A stretch of 64,000 bases of DNA from Pararge aegeria (lineage: Eukaryota > Arthropoda > Insecta > Lepidoptera > Nymphalidae): assembly GCF_905163445.1 (NCBI RefSeq), contig NC_053180.1, positions 13,196,701 through 13,260,700 of the forward strand, written 5' to 3'. Position 1 is the stretch's first letter, and every line of letters begins with the position of its first letter. The position numbers and the translations under genes are program-made. Below, in pieces: positions 46,455 to 57,599 of the stretch. The notes beneath the pieces are model-generated. The model did no database searches. It saw only the letters and a program-made list of their open reading frames with translations, and had not been told where the DNA came from.

Positions 46455-47010
46455 ACTTGTTATAACTTGTTAGACACTTTCGACCTGTATACGAGATATA
46501 CTACACTTGAAAGTGGAACTTGGAAGTATAAAACGTCTATTATACATGAAGCAAGTGTTGTATGCAAGTTTAGTACATCTCCTATACCGGTCGCAAGTGT
46601 CTTTTATGCAAGTTTAGGACGTCTGCTATACTGATCACAAGTGTCTTTTATGCAAGTTAAGTAGGTCTCGTATACTTGTCGGAAATGTATTTTATGCAAG
46701 CTTAGTACGTCTTATATACAATAATAGTTGGAAGCAAGTATTGTTTATGCAAGATTAATACGTCTCGTATATAGGAAGCAAGTGTCGGTTATGCAAGTTT
46801 AGTACATCTCGTATACAGTTCGAAAGTGTCTTTTATGCAAGTTTACTACGTCTCTTATCAAAGTCATAAGTGTCTTTTATGCGAGATTAGAACGTCTTTT
46901 ATATAGTTTAGTGCGTCTCATATACATGTCACAAGTGTATTTTATGCGAGAGGTAAGAACGTCTCGTATACAGGAAGCAAATAACTTCTATACAAGTTGA
47001 GTATAACAAC
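46455..47010. repeat. Diverged 44-bp minisatellite, about 11 units
   Basis: The unit is roughly GCAAGTGTCTTTTATGCAAG followed by TTTAGTACGTCTCGTATAC and a variable GGTC. Unit starts lie near 46551, 46593, 46637, 46681, 46734, 46777, 46823 and onward, with lengths 41-52 bp. The first unit (46470-46497, ACTTTCGACCTGTATACGAG) is in inverted orientation. Divergence between units implies an old array. No coding potential. Confidence 0.75.
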
Positions 47011-47044
47011 AGATTGACGTTGCTATGTTGCTGCGTGACAATAA

Positions 47045-47193
47045 CGCCCGTTTTCACTAAACCTAGGCATCGCCTAAATTGAATGCCTAATGATTATGGC
47101 GATGTTTATCGAAAACGATATACATATATATGTCTATAAAAGGCGTTACTTATTATTTAGGCATTGCCTTGTTCCTAGTTAGTGAAAATGACC
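47045..47193. mobile_element. MITE pair, copy 1 (149 bp)
   Basis: Left GCCCGTTTTCACTAAACCTA-GGCATCGCC and right GGCATTGCCTTGTTCCTAGT-TAGTGAAAATGACC are inverted repeats of about 35 bp. ATA borders both sides at or close to the ends, a possible 3-bp duplication. No transposase. Confidence 0.65.
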
Positions 47194-47258
47194 ATAATTG
47201 TATTATATAGTAAACCCTCTCTTAAATGACGTAAACGAATTTTAATCAAATTTATTTG

Positions 47259-47512
47259 ACGGCCAATTGGCGCAGTGGGCAGCGACGCTGCTCTCTGATT
47301 CCAAGGCCATGGGTTCGATTCCCACAACTGGAAAATGTTTCTATGATGAACATGAATGTTTTTCAGTGTCTGGATGTTTATCTGTATTTTATAAGTATAT
47401 TATTCTTAAAATAATTCATCAGTCATCATAGTACCCATACCACAAGCTACGCTTACTTTGTGGCTATATGACGATGTTTGTATTGTCGTAGTTTATTTAT
47501 TTATTTATTATT
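47259..47512 (+). mobile_element. SINE A copy
   Basis: A box TTGGCGCAGTGG, B box GGGTTCGATTCCC, body with small deletions, TTTATTTATTTATTTATTA tail. Confidence 0.85.
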
Positions 47513-47977
47513 AAGGCGTTTAAGTGGACTTTTCTTGGTTTAATACAAATATTAATCATTTCATGACAAAAAGCCCACTGCAATAATATACCTACATTTA
47601 TTTTATTTACTCCAAATACCAACCAACCAGGTCGGCAAGGGGAAGATCACAAAAGAAAATAACGACATTTTACCTATACTTTCAGAGAGCAGATAAAGTT
47701 TGCTCGAATTTGCTATGTCTAGCCGCAGCACTAGATCAATAACCCTGACCGCAACATTGAAACGTTTGAGATAATCAAAAAAGCGTTTTTATGTACTTAC
47801 GTGTCTATCTAGCAAAACTAACTGGTTCTCACGTTTTTTACCTTTCCTTGCCAATATTATCAAAACATATTTTACAGAAACAAGGTTAGCGCGGGACAGT
47901 TTGTATACGGACACAAAAATCTTTCAATTCTATTAAGTTATCTAGACGGGACACCGGTTATTACTACGATCTTAATA
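47513..47977. other. Gene-free stretch
   Basis: Nothing recognised. Confidence 0.4.
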
Positions 47978-48150
47978 CCCGTTTTCACTAACAACGACCA
48001 AGGCAATGCCTAAATAAGTAACGCCTAATCTAAGGAGATTCCTAGGCATACAGAAATCGTTCACTCATCACCATGTTTTTTTTTCTATATACATTGCCTT
48101 AATCATCAGGCATTCGATTTAGGCGAAGCCTAGGCTTAATGAAAACGGCC
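47978..48150. mobile_element. MITE pair, copy 2 (173 bp)
   Basis: It begins CCCGTTTTCACTAACAACGA and ends GAAGCCTAGGCTTAATGAAA-ACGGCC, sharing termini and GGCAATGCCTAAATAAGTAA with copy 1, in which the equivalent block lies at the right end. ATA lies on both flanks. Confidence 0.65.
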
Positions 48151-49359
48151 ATAAGTGTTCTATTAATTCATTTGCATCGCTGCATCTTAGGTGAGCAAAA
48201 TAGTAATGACGTGCCCGCCACGGGACATTGGTAGCCGAGGAAATACAGGATAGTTCTGTGAACCAGATGTATGGAAGTATACTCTTACTGAGCGGAATAA
48301 TGCCGGTAGCGCTGACCAGCGCTCAACGCGGTTTGCCCCGTGACAGATAGACAGACAGAGAAAAATTAAATAAAAATCTGTTTTGGACTCAGTATCGATT
48401 ATAAAGCATCCCCCGGTCAAAATTTTCAAAATATATTAAATGTACAGAAATCTTCCAGTTACACTTTTATTATAAGTATAGATTAAGTACATATAAAATT
48501 ACATATAGGTACTATAAATTACACACTACTTACTCTACTCTTAACACTCCCACGCGGTACATTTTCTTTTGCAAATCGCTTCTTTAAAATAAAATTCAAC
48601 GTTTAAGCCTAATAAATTTATTCTTCCTAAGTGAGAAATAAATTGAACGGATTGGTTTCTTAAACTTAAATAGCTGTCAAGTAGTCATTATAGCCGAGTC
48701 GGGTTTTCCAAATTAAGGCTTTAAATTGCATTAATTACCGACGGGAATTTTAAAGCTCAGAAGATAGGTGTAATTTATATTTGCGCCTTTTAATCGTTTA
48801 AATTTGGTAACTTTCATTATAATAGGTATATAAACTGAAATATTTACGTTTAAATAAAAAATATTGACTTTCGATTGAGAAAAACAATTATTGTAACTTA
48901 ATATTTATTCTTCATATAAAGTTTCATTACCTAATGAAGCTGCCCTCTATGTAACTCAAAGCAAACCTCTGCTTTAAGTTTCTACTTAGTTCCTGTAAAA
49001 CATAATAGATGGCACTTTTAAGACAGGCTTTGCTTATTTCAGCGAGTTGGCGCTAGGTAGTGCTGATAGCAAAATATTGTCTTTGAACTCCTAGCTTGTT
49101 TTTAATATTAGTTACAATTTCATACCAATACGACATGATTTATATAATATCCATTGAATATGTTCGTTTTCCCATTTTTTTAAATACTGCCGGACGCATA
49201 CCTTATGTATCTCTTGCACCCACAAAAAAAATATGTGTTTCCCTCGACGGATCAATCGGTGAGACCCGAAAACCCTGAAATTACGTCTATTTTCTAATAA
49301 AAGGTGGCCAACACATTTTTCCTTGATTTCCCTTTTCCTTCTTTCGCTATAATAAAATC
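48151..49359. other. Gene-free AT-rich stretch
   Basis: No gene. Frames at 48187-48429 (minus) and 49096-49278 (plus) have no domain signal. GATAGACAGACAGAG near 48346 is a short simple repeat. Confidence 0.4.
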
Positions 49360-49440
49360 ACGCAGAAAGACGACGAGAGCCGACCCCAAATGATGGGATA
49401 AGGCTAGAGCAAAGAAGAAGAAGCTATAATAAAATCATTA
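49360..49440 (+). mobile_element. Probable LINE 3' end fragment
   Basis: GAGCCGACCCCAAATGATGG, then GATAAGGCTAGAGCAAAGAA-GAAGAAG, a familiar terminal sequence of lepidopteran LINE copies with an (AAG)n tail. Confidence 0.4.
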
Positions 49441-50600
49441 AAAGTACCTAATGGTTATTCCATACAGTACATTGCGTGACATGAATGCTAGCTTTCTCGG
49501 TTCAGAACCTTCAGGAAGTTAGATGAGCCATGCCTAGCAGTCGTTCGCGTACTACATAGGTTTTTTTATCTAATAGGTTTTTCCAATCTTATTTTAGAGT
49601 TCTGAGCTCCTTAAATTAGTCACTGTAAAGTGTAAGTACCTACCTACAGATTCTTTTTAACTGTTTGTTTTATTACATTTTATTTACTGGCTCTGCGGTT
49701 ACTGTCGTCGTAAACTTTTAAAGCCATCAGCATTACGAGGATCCTTAACTGGATCATATACATAACGATAAGTAAAATATGATATAAAATCCTCATTAAT
49801 TTCTACTTTTACCGCAACGCAACTTTCTTATGGTAATTCCGCATTTACAGAATGGGGTTAGGTGAATGTCCTTGTGCTCGGTAAACTGTGTAAGTAACAA
49901 TAGGAACTGGACTTTCACATGTTAGTTTGGAGCCCGGCTTTCCTATTGTCTTATTTAATTTTCTTTCTAAAATATCGACCACGCCTAAAATCGGGGGCCC
50001 AAGTCTACTATTTCAACTGGGTCTCAGTGGTTGATCACATCACAAGAAGTACTAATTTAAAAAAATGAAACTTCCGTATTTGGTATAGGTATTATTAAAA
50101 AAATATATTACTGTATGGAGTGACGCACCGTTGGTTCGAAACCCAATTTTAAAGTGGAGTGGTTCAATATAAGTCGTGTACACGGTTTCTGTATTTTCTT
50201 AATTCTTTGCTGACTGGCTTCCGCGTGAAAATTTCTAAATCTCCCGGAAAATCTGGACGAATAAACAAAATTGTAGGTAGGTATATACTTTTTATATATT
50301 GTAAGTAGGTATTACTATTAAGTTCTTCTACTCAAAGCTTGGGGGTGTCGCCACAGGAACGCTAGATCGCACACAACTGCGCCTCCGGATAACCGCTGAA
50401 GCAGGCCCAAACTGAGCGAACCTCGTTGGATTGTTAGCCATCGACTATTACAGAAATTGACAACCGATGTTTCCAGGGTGCACTGGGCCAAAAAGGGACC
50501 CTCAGCACTTAGTCACACATGGAGGTTACCCGACCTGGAACCACAACTTACTGTACCAGTAGATACACCATAACAGTAGGTACGGCCACTAAATATTTAT
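49441..50600. other. Gene-free stretch with an unrecognised GC-richer patch
   Basis: 50164-50195 is the inverted partner of 21325-21356. 50340-50570 is GC-richer (GGGTGTCGCCACAGGAACGC, CTGGGCCAAAAAGGGACCCT) without a frame or repeat match. Confidence 0.4.
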
Positions 50601-50607
50601 AAATAAA

Positions 50608-50660
50608 CTAGCTGTTGCCCGCGACTTAGTCTGCGTTTGATTTAGTTTTTAAAGTATTCA
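50608..50660 (+). repeat. Family H start fragment
   Basis: AACTAGCTGTTGCCCGCGAC, then TTAGTCTGCGTTTGATT, the best-preserved start of this family here. Confidence 0.45.
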
Positions 50661-50900
50661 GTATCGCTAAGCTTTAAATGAGTATAGTAGTATATATATA
50701 TATAACATGTGACTGCCAATTAATTATAGACAAATAATTTGCAATAAAATAAAATTGTGACTATAATTAAAGATCTAAGCTATCCTATCTCTTAAGTTGG
50801 ACCAGACCGCTCACGGTGAGCAAATTTAATTTTAAATCGGTTAAGTAGTTAAGGAGTCCATCGCGGACAAACATCGTGACAGGAGATTTATATATATTAA

Positions 50901-51153
50901 GACATACTACGACAACACACACATCGCCATTTAGCCCCAAAGTAAGCGTAGCTTGTGTTATGGGTACTGAGATAGCTGATGAATATTTTTTTATGAATAT
51001 AATACACATAAATACTTATAATATACAGATAAACACCCAGACACTGAAAAACGTTCATGTTCATCACACAAACATTTTCCAGTTGTGGGAACCGAACCCA
51101 CGGCTTTGGACTCAGAAAGCAGGTTCGCTGCCCACTGCGCCACTCGGCCGTCA
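50901..51153 (-). mobile_element. SINE A copy
   Basis: Complete body and head (TGCCCACTGCGCCACTCGGC), B box with one change (GGGAACCGAACCCAC). Flanking ATTTATATATATTAAG and ATTTATGTATTTATATTAAG look like an imperfect target duplication. Confidence 0.85.
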
Positions 51154-51354
51154 TTTATGTATTTATATTAAGGTTATTTTGTTACATCATTCGATTAATT
51201 AGGTATTTCTACTTGTGGACAGCAATAATACTAATTAATATTTATTATTGTCCTTATGTACACTTATATGTATAAACCTAATTCGTCGTAAATTAATGTT
51301 AAAATTAATTGTATTATACATAGGTAGTGCAACTATAAACAACTTTGTTCTTCA

Positions 51355-51652
51355 CATTAATATAAATGCGAAATGTGTCTGTTGGTTTGTAATCTTTGCT
51401 TCCGAATGCTTTATTAATCTTTGAACCGATCGTCATGGGCACACATGTAGCTTGCACCTTGAAGATGGACAAAGGAAAATATTTATCGCTGATAAAAGTT
51501 ACCTACGGAATACTTGACCGTTTCATTAATCAAAAAAAAGGCATAGATATAGACGAGCGAGATACATTTGCGAGGGGAGAGTAAAGCGATGGGGGATTTT
51601 TAAAAACCCACAAAGAAATGCGGACCAATTCGTGGGCAACAGCTAGAAGGAA
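51355..51652 (-). repeat. Repeat family H, longer copy
   Basis: It ends in TTCGTGGGCAACAGCTAG, the reverse complement of the family start. Its other end is ATTAATATAAATGCGAAATG-TGTCTG, similar to 32210. About 300 bp between the two termini. The 62-codon frame within it is incidental. Confidence 0.5.
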
Positions 51653-52283
51653 AGTTTATAGAAACAGCAACTGCTCACAACACAACAGACATTAGGTCTT
51701 AGATTATATTTTAAACACTGCACTGCTCGACAGGAGGACTTCAATAGGCGATGTCGATGCAAGGTGATGATTTTATTATCTGATCACTAGAAAATAACCT
51801 GCTTTTATAATTTCAACTTTGGAGGTTCAATGATTTCTGTAAATTCGTTATTACTCAGTGAGTTTTATTTCTATTTGTATTTGTAGATTTCCATCCTTTG
51901 CAATAATAATTTATTTGTATCTATCTGCGAGATTTTAAATCTATATTGCCTACCTAGTATTTTAGTGTATTTTATAAATAAGTATTTTAACAATCCAAAT
52001 CCAGCGCATTTTTGTCAGTGGCATTTGCAAGTAGATTTTCCGTTTTAATTGGGTTTAACAGCTAAACATCTTTGCAACGTCACGTCAAACGTTCATGTGG
52101 CAATAAAGTTACCTGTTAATGCTGCAACTAGACTTTACCGTGGTGGTGCGTTGATAATTACAAAAAGCAAATGTTCTAATTTGATACCATGACTTTTGAC
52201 AAATAAAACCAATAGAGATGCCGTCAATTAAAACAAAAAAATAAGTTCGGCATTTTCATTGAAAATCTGTCTAATGAAATTGG
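51653..52283. other. Gene-free stretch
   Basis: Nothing recognised up to the LINE tail. Confidence 0.4.
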
Positions 52284-52569
52284 CAAAGTCAAAGTCAAAA
52301 AAGTCAAAGTCAAAGTCAAAAATATCTTTATTCAAGTAGGCCCACAGGTGGCACTTTTGATGCGTACATAAGAATTACACGGTAGTGAGATGATGGCGAT
52401 AACCACATTCGTAAACTTAAAACTAAAGCTACGAGGGTTCCAAACGCGTCCCGGTCTAAGAAGAAGCCCACAACAAACTTAGCCGGGTGTTTTTTTTTTT
52501 TTTTTTGTTATCGCCATCTCACAATGTCATTTTAAATTATTAGAAGAGCAACCTGGTTAGAGCAATAAT

Positions 52570-53280
52570 TTACACCCAAGCTTTTTTATCGTTGACGTAG
52601 TCCTTTATACTATAATAGGACTTTTCTATAAGCTTACGTTTAATACAAACTTTGAACTTTGTAAGAGACATCTCCAAGATGTCAATTGGTAGTTTATTGT
52701 AAAATTGTATGCAATTTCCTTTAAACGAATTATGAATTTTATGTAACCTAGTATATTGCACTGTAAGTTTATTCTTACTTCTAATGTTTAAATTATTGCA
52801 GTCACATTTTTTCTTAAATTTAGAAATGTTTTTATGGACGTACATTAAATTTTCAAATATGTACTGACTATACACTGTCATTATTTTAAAATCTTTAAAT
52901 TTATCTCTCAATGACTCTCTCGGACCCATTTTGTAGATAGAACGAACAGCCCTCTTCTGCAGCACGAAAATAGTGCTAATATCAGCAGCATTACCCCAAA
53001 GTAAAATTCCATATGACATAATGCTGTGAAAGTAACTAAAATATACCAGTCTAGCAGTTTCTACGTCGGTCATATGGCGTATCTTCTTTACCGCATAGGC
53101 AGCAGAACTAAGCCTGTTCGATAAATTATTTACATGAGGGCCCCATTGAAGTTTAGAATCTAACGTTATTCCTAGAAAAACTGTCGTATCCTCCAGTTTC
53201 AGTTCCTCATTATTAAGTAGTACAGTGGTTTTCACGTGTTTAACATTAGGTAAAGTGAATTTTATACACTTGGTTTTTTT
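52570..53280 (-). pseudogene. LINE ORF2, carboxy-terminal part (out of frame with RT)
   Basis: A 221-residue frame continuing the reverse-transcriptase ORF after a frameshift. It contains VFLGITLDSKLQWGPHV, typical of the region after the RT palm. It then has SSAAYAVKKIRHMTDVETAR and YGILLWGN, a carboxy-terminal domain common in jockey/CR1-like elements. It ends at the stop at 52570. Confidence 0.75.
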
Positions 53281-55547
53281 CCGTTAAGAACCAAATTATT
53301 AGCTTCAAACCACTGTACCACTTTAGCGAGAGAGTTGTTTACGTCGTCAAAAGCTAGTTCACGTCGATTTATTTTAAAAGTCAGTGATGTATCATCGGCA
53401 AACAGAACTATCCCGTGTTTATCCTTGGCAAGGTAAGGAAGGTCATTAATGTAAATAAGGAACAGAAATGGTCCTAATATAGACCCCTGTGGGACACCTA
53501 TTTTCATAACTGATCCATTAGACCGTTTTCCATTCACGTCGACTTTCTGAATTCTATCGCGTAGATAGTTACTCATTAAGTCTAGAGCTACACCCTGAAT
53601 TCCATAGTGGTGTAGTTTCCTAACTAACGTTTCGTGTTGAACACAATCAAACGCCTTAGATAAGTCACAGAACACACCAAGTGCATCACGTGACTCCTCC
53701 CAGGCTTCAAATATGTTTTGTATTAGCTCAACACCTGCGTCGATTGTTGAGCGACCCCGTGTGAAACCAAATTGCTTAATATGAAGTAAATTATACTTAT
53801 GAAAATGGTAAAGTAATTGATTTAAAATGAGTTTTTCAAAGATTTTACTGAAAGTGGGTAGTACGGATACTGGTCTAAAGTTAGTGGGGTCAGAAGTACT
53901 ACCCGATTTAAACAATGGAACTATTTTACTAAGTTTCATTAAGTCAGGAAACACACCACAATCTATACAATTATTAAATATTAAGGCTAAGTCGGGTGCA
54001 ACAATATCAATTAATGATTTGACAACGTTTACGGAAATGCCCCACAGATCATTTGTTTTTTTATTAATTAATAATTTAAAGGCTTTAATAACGTCAGAGC
54101 CACTAACATGCGTGAATTTAAAAGAATGGTTACACTCAGGCACATTTTCCTTTAATAGAGAGAGAGCCATATCTGGTGAAGAGTTTAATGATTCTGTTGT
54201 GGAGACGGGAATGTTGGTAAAGAAGGTTTCAAAAGCAGTAGCCACCTCGAAATCTGTTGTTAAGGCTTTATTATCTACATTAAGTTTAAAGTTAATATTT
54301 CGTGGTGTTACTCTTCCCGTCTCCTCATTAATTATGTTCCAAGTAGTTTTGATTGTATTGCTGCTATTTTTAATTTTATTTTTGATGTATCGCGTCTTTT
54401 CTAAGTGGCAAGCGCGTTTAAAATTCTTGGAAAACAATTTAACATAATCCCCAAACTTATCACCAGTGTTAAATTGACGTTCAGCATACAATTCGTACAG
54501 CTTTTGCCTATTTTTATGAAGTTCAACTGTCGCCCACTCACTAAAATTTAATGTATCAGTAATCACAACCGACTTACTAGTAAATATAGAATGAAATAGT
54601 CTATTAAAGGTATTGAAAAAGGAGCTGTACATTGCATTTGGAGTCGCCCCTGAGGGTAGGAATGGGAGGTCATTTACTAGGCTATATCTCATTTTCTCTA
54701 TGCGGTTGGATGTTACAGGAACAAATGTTATTTTACGTTTAGAAACATTTTTCTTCACATTTTCAAATTGAATAATTTGACCACAATGATCAGAGTCTAA
54801 TTTACTAATAATATTTTTGCTTATAGGAATTATATTTGTAAAGATGTTATCCAAACAGGTGGCGCTAGTAGCAGTTATTCTTGTGGGCTCCATGAACATA
54901 TTTGATAGATTGTAAGTTTTAAATAAATTCAATAACTTGATACTTAAAGAGTTATTTTCTAAAATGTTTACATTAAAATCTCCGCATATTATTAACTTTT
55001 TATTACACTTTGATATTTTAAATAACACTTCATCCATTACCTTTTCAAAAAGTTCAAAGTTTGACAAGGGTGGCCTATAAACAGTAACAATTATAAATTG
55101 CTCTAGTTCAACCGAGGCTAGCTCTATTGTCTGTTCAACAGAAAGGCTAACAATATCGTTTCTGTTTTTAAATTTTAAATTTTTATTTAATAAAATTAAA
55201 GAGCCTCCATGAATCGCTGTAACCCTGGTGAACGAACTACCAACCTGGTGGTTACCAAAATTAAACAAATATTCATGGGTTTTCAACCAGTGCTCAGTTA
55301 TACATAAAATGCTAATGTTAAAATCATTTAAAAATAATTCAATCTCTAAGTCTTTTCCTCTAATACATTGAATATTTTGGTGAACCAAGTTGATATAATT
55401 AGAATTAGATTTTTTATTATATTTTTGGTTTAATAGTACATTGTGCGACCCCTTACTATAATTTTTTTCATATATGCCTGAGGGAGACTCAGTTGTCTGC
55501 TTTTCTAAGCAAGAGAAAGCCTCTGTTGTCTCCTTAACTAGTTTAAA
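53262..55547 (-). pseudogene. LINE ORF2: endonuclease plus reverse transcriptase, frameshifted
   Basis: Residues below are counted from the conventional start near 55388. Apurinic/apyrimidinic-type endonuclease: QN (4-5), TEHW (31-34), VYRPPL (103-108), GDFN (136-139), LDNIFTN (179-185), SDH (199-201). Reverse transcriptase: NFRPVSVLPTFSKIFEKL, FGFTRGRSTIDA, DLSKAFDCV, GVPQGSILGP and the catalytic FADD (663-666). All catalytic motifs are intact. The frame is lost at NLVLNGKK, where the coding-strand A run (7 bases at 53274-53280) appears to be one base short, giving a premature stop at 53262. The frame remains open upstream of 55388 to 55547 and may once have joined the preceding segment. With a single lesion in this stretch, the insertion looks young. 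Confidence 0.85.
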
Positions 55548-55798
55548 CTAAAATGACTTGGAATAATTTCCAAGGTTTTCATGTCAAAACTATTACACTG
55601 CTCAATAAAAGCAGCTGGTTTAGCCAAGTTCTTGGCTGTTATGGTAAAAAAATACGATAGCGAAACAGCTATCTGTTGTTTAAAATAGTGTGATAGGTAA
55701 TATCTATCTCGGTACAAATTATAAGTAGGATTAGCACATTTGCTAAAGTCTATAACATGAAATTTCTTATTATATGTACATAAATTGTACAAAGTCAT
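55538..55798 (-). pseudogene. Upstream open segment of the LINE
   Basis: 86 codons ending in a TAG (55538-55540) that overlaps the open start of the ORF2 frame in another register. The arrangement suggests this was the amino-terminal part of ORF2 or the end of a preceding ORF, separated by a second small indel. No zinc knuckle or RRM is visible. Low confidence in its identity. Confidence 0.4.
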
Positions 55799-55830
55799 AT
55801 TTAAATTATACCTAATAGTATTTTCTTGGT

Positions 55831-55985
55831 GTGGAGAAAGAGAAAGAGTTTAATATCTATAACTTACATATAGGAGGTGTTTTTTGGTGGGGGTATATAC
55901 CCTCAGGGCTCAGTTTGATTTTAAGGGAGATGTTGCGACGTTTATTGATGTTAGATTGCTATGGAATTGCTACATAGATGAAGGT
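55831..55985. other. Sequence at the LINE 5' border
   Basis: Not coding. It may be LINE 5' UTR or flank. Confidence 0.3.
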
Positions 55986-56029
55986 GCGAAATAAACCACT
56001 CTTCACATAGGATGGGTTGTCTTCAACTC

Positions 56030-56135
56030 AATGAATTAGTTGCGACTTGAAAGTTTTATTTTTGCATAAACTTTGTAGAATTTATGTTTTCTATGTGTTT
56101 ATGCTTGACAATAAATTGTATTTGTATTTGTATCG
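56030..56135 (+). mobile_element. LINE 3' end with (TTGTAT)n tail
   Basis: GTTTATGCTTGACAATAAAT followed by TGTATTTGTATTTGTATC. This TTGACAATAAA-(TTGTAT)n terminus is typical of another lepidopteran LINE family. Only the tail end is present. Confidence 0.5.
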
Positions 56136-56620
56136 AAAACCTAAAAATCTTTACTTACTGAAAACGATGATAGCAATCGTATTGTTTCTCAATTTTTAGC
56201 TCAGACCTACAGCTTTTGCATATTTTCTTTTATCCATTTTATAGACTAAGATGTTCAAGCTTACAAAGCTGTACCGCGAGTACGATCGATTTCGCGAGGC
56301 TATTATAAAGGTACCTACTGTGTTTCTGGTGTGGTTTTGTTAAGATATATATATGCGTCGTGACTCCCAACCTCAAAGCTACGTCAGGGAAAAAATAATA
56401 ACGCATTAGATGACTCAAAGGTAATTTTGCCAATAAATAGTTATACCTATCTGCTTTTAGGATTAACGTCAGAGGATTAAAATATACTCAATAGCCCATT
56501 AATGTTGAAGAGATTAACCTTTACAAAAGGGTTCTTAGCTATTCTTAGGAAAAACAATATTAGGGTTTTTTTGCGGTAAGCAGTTTATGGCTACTGAGAA
56601 ACGACAGTTTGTTAAGCGAG
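56136..56620. other. Gene-free stretch
   Basis: Nothing recognised. Confidence 0.35.
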
Positions 56621-56767
56621 GCCGCGCCCAACCTGCATCCTTTGCAGCGTTCAAGTTTGCGTCATCCAAGCGACCAATCTCAAGTCTTGCTCGAACGAGC
56701 GCTTGTTGTGATTGGTCGCACGATGGACGCAATCTTGAACGCAGCTATGGACGCAGGCTAGCCGCAG
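56621..56767. mobile_element. Foldback/MITE-like element (about 147 bp)
   Basis: 56632-56679 and 56709-56757 are long imperfect inverted arms. The left reads CCTGCATCCTTTGCAGCGTT-CAAG and the right, read in reverse complement, CCTGCGTCCATAGCTGCGTT-CAAG, with further pairing through GCGACCAATC. Weaker pairing extends to GCCGCG. GC-rich against the flanks. Overlapping open frames on both strands are by-products. No target duplication resolved. Confidence 0.65.
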
Positions 56768-57599
56768 CGATTTGGCAAGTGACACCGAGATGACAGGAGT
56801 CGAAATCGTATTGCTAGTGGACGAACGTGAAGAAGATAAACCAAGAAAAGACCTCATATACCCACATATTATGTGGCAAAGCTGCAAGTATTTAGTGTCT
56901 TTAAGCAAGAGCAAGTGAAGGATTTGCTCGTCTGCTGAGGAGTTTTGTCCCCGATTTCCATACATAGTATTATTAGATCTCAAGCAAAACTAAGCGGATA
57001 ATCTAACTTTTCAAGTGCAATATGTAAGTATCAATTATAGGTTATAGATTACCATTTAACAGTAATAGTATAAAATCGTAAATAATTTTCGCTCTATTTC
57101 TACAGAAACCCTTGCTGAATTTCGGGTTAAAAAGTAGGTATCCAGTATCCTACCCCCTTGTACGTACAAACTTAAATGATGGCAGCTTTTAGTTTCATGT
57201 AAATTTTTAGTAGATTCGATGTGACGCGTGGCCAAGGCACAGTCTTGGATACAACAGGAAAGCCCTCCATAAAAGATTTTTGAAATATCTTCAATGTACT
57301 GAATTGGACCTGTTACATTTTTATCGTAAGTGATTTATTATATATACCTATAGATTAGGAAAAAGCAATCGTCATAGCATAGTTACATATAGGAGGAAAT
57401 TCTGAGTTCGTTGGGTAAAACCTTTCATTTGATAAAGAGGTCAAACTGGCGCTTGAATCTTCTGATATAAGGGCTACTATAAGTCGCGGTAAACTGGGAT
57501 ATGTCTCGTATTTAAATATTATGATAGTCATAATATCGCTCTGACCTCTGAATAAGGGACAGCAAGGATACTTTACCAAATCACCACATCATATATGGT
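56768..57599. other. Gene-free stretch
   Basis: No supported gene; frames of 74-110 codons lack domains. Confidence 0.4.

Larger units (their letters stand above)
52284..55830 (-). mobile_element. Non-LTR retrotransposon (jockey/CR1 superfamily), nearly intact ORF2
   Basis: On the minus strand the element has an upstream open segment, an endonuclease, a reverse transcriptase and a carboxy-terminal region. A 3' UTR follows with an A/T homopolymer near 52490-52507 and the GGGCCTACTTGAATAAAGAT terminus. The tail is a TTTGACTTTGAC-type repeat (52284-52320). The 5' limit near 55830 is estimated from where coding similarity stops, and the element may be 5' truncated. No convincing ORF1 or target-site duplication was found. 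Fragments of the same or related families lie at 29995-30055 and 45190-45285. Confidence 0.85.

Noticed and set aside
46455..47010. CRISPR-like regular array
   Set aside because: Units are contiguous and diverged with no unique spacers of constant length; the host is eukaryotic. It is a minisatellite.
50876..51202. Open frames of 70-116 codons repeating MNIIHINTYNI-type peptides at many loci
   Set aside because: These are translations of the SINE A body in various copies, not a protein family.
53827..54447. 206-codon + strand open frame
   Set aside because: It is the antisense shadow of the reverse-transcriptase ORF on the minus strand and has no domain of its own.
56651..56983. 110-codon minus-strand frame
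   Set aside because: It partly lies in a foldback element that is also open on the + strand; no domain was recognised.
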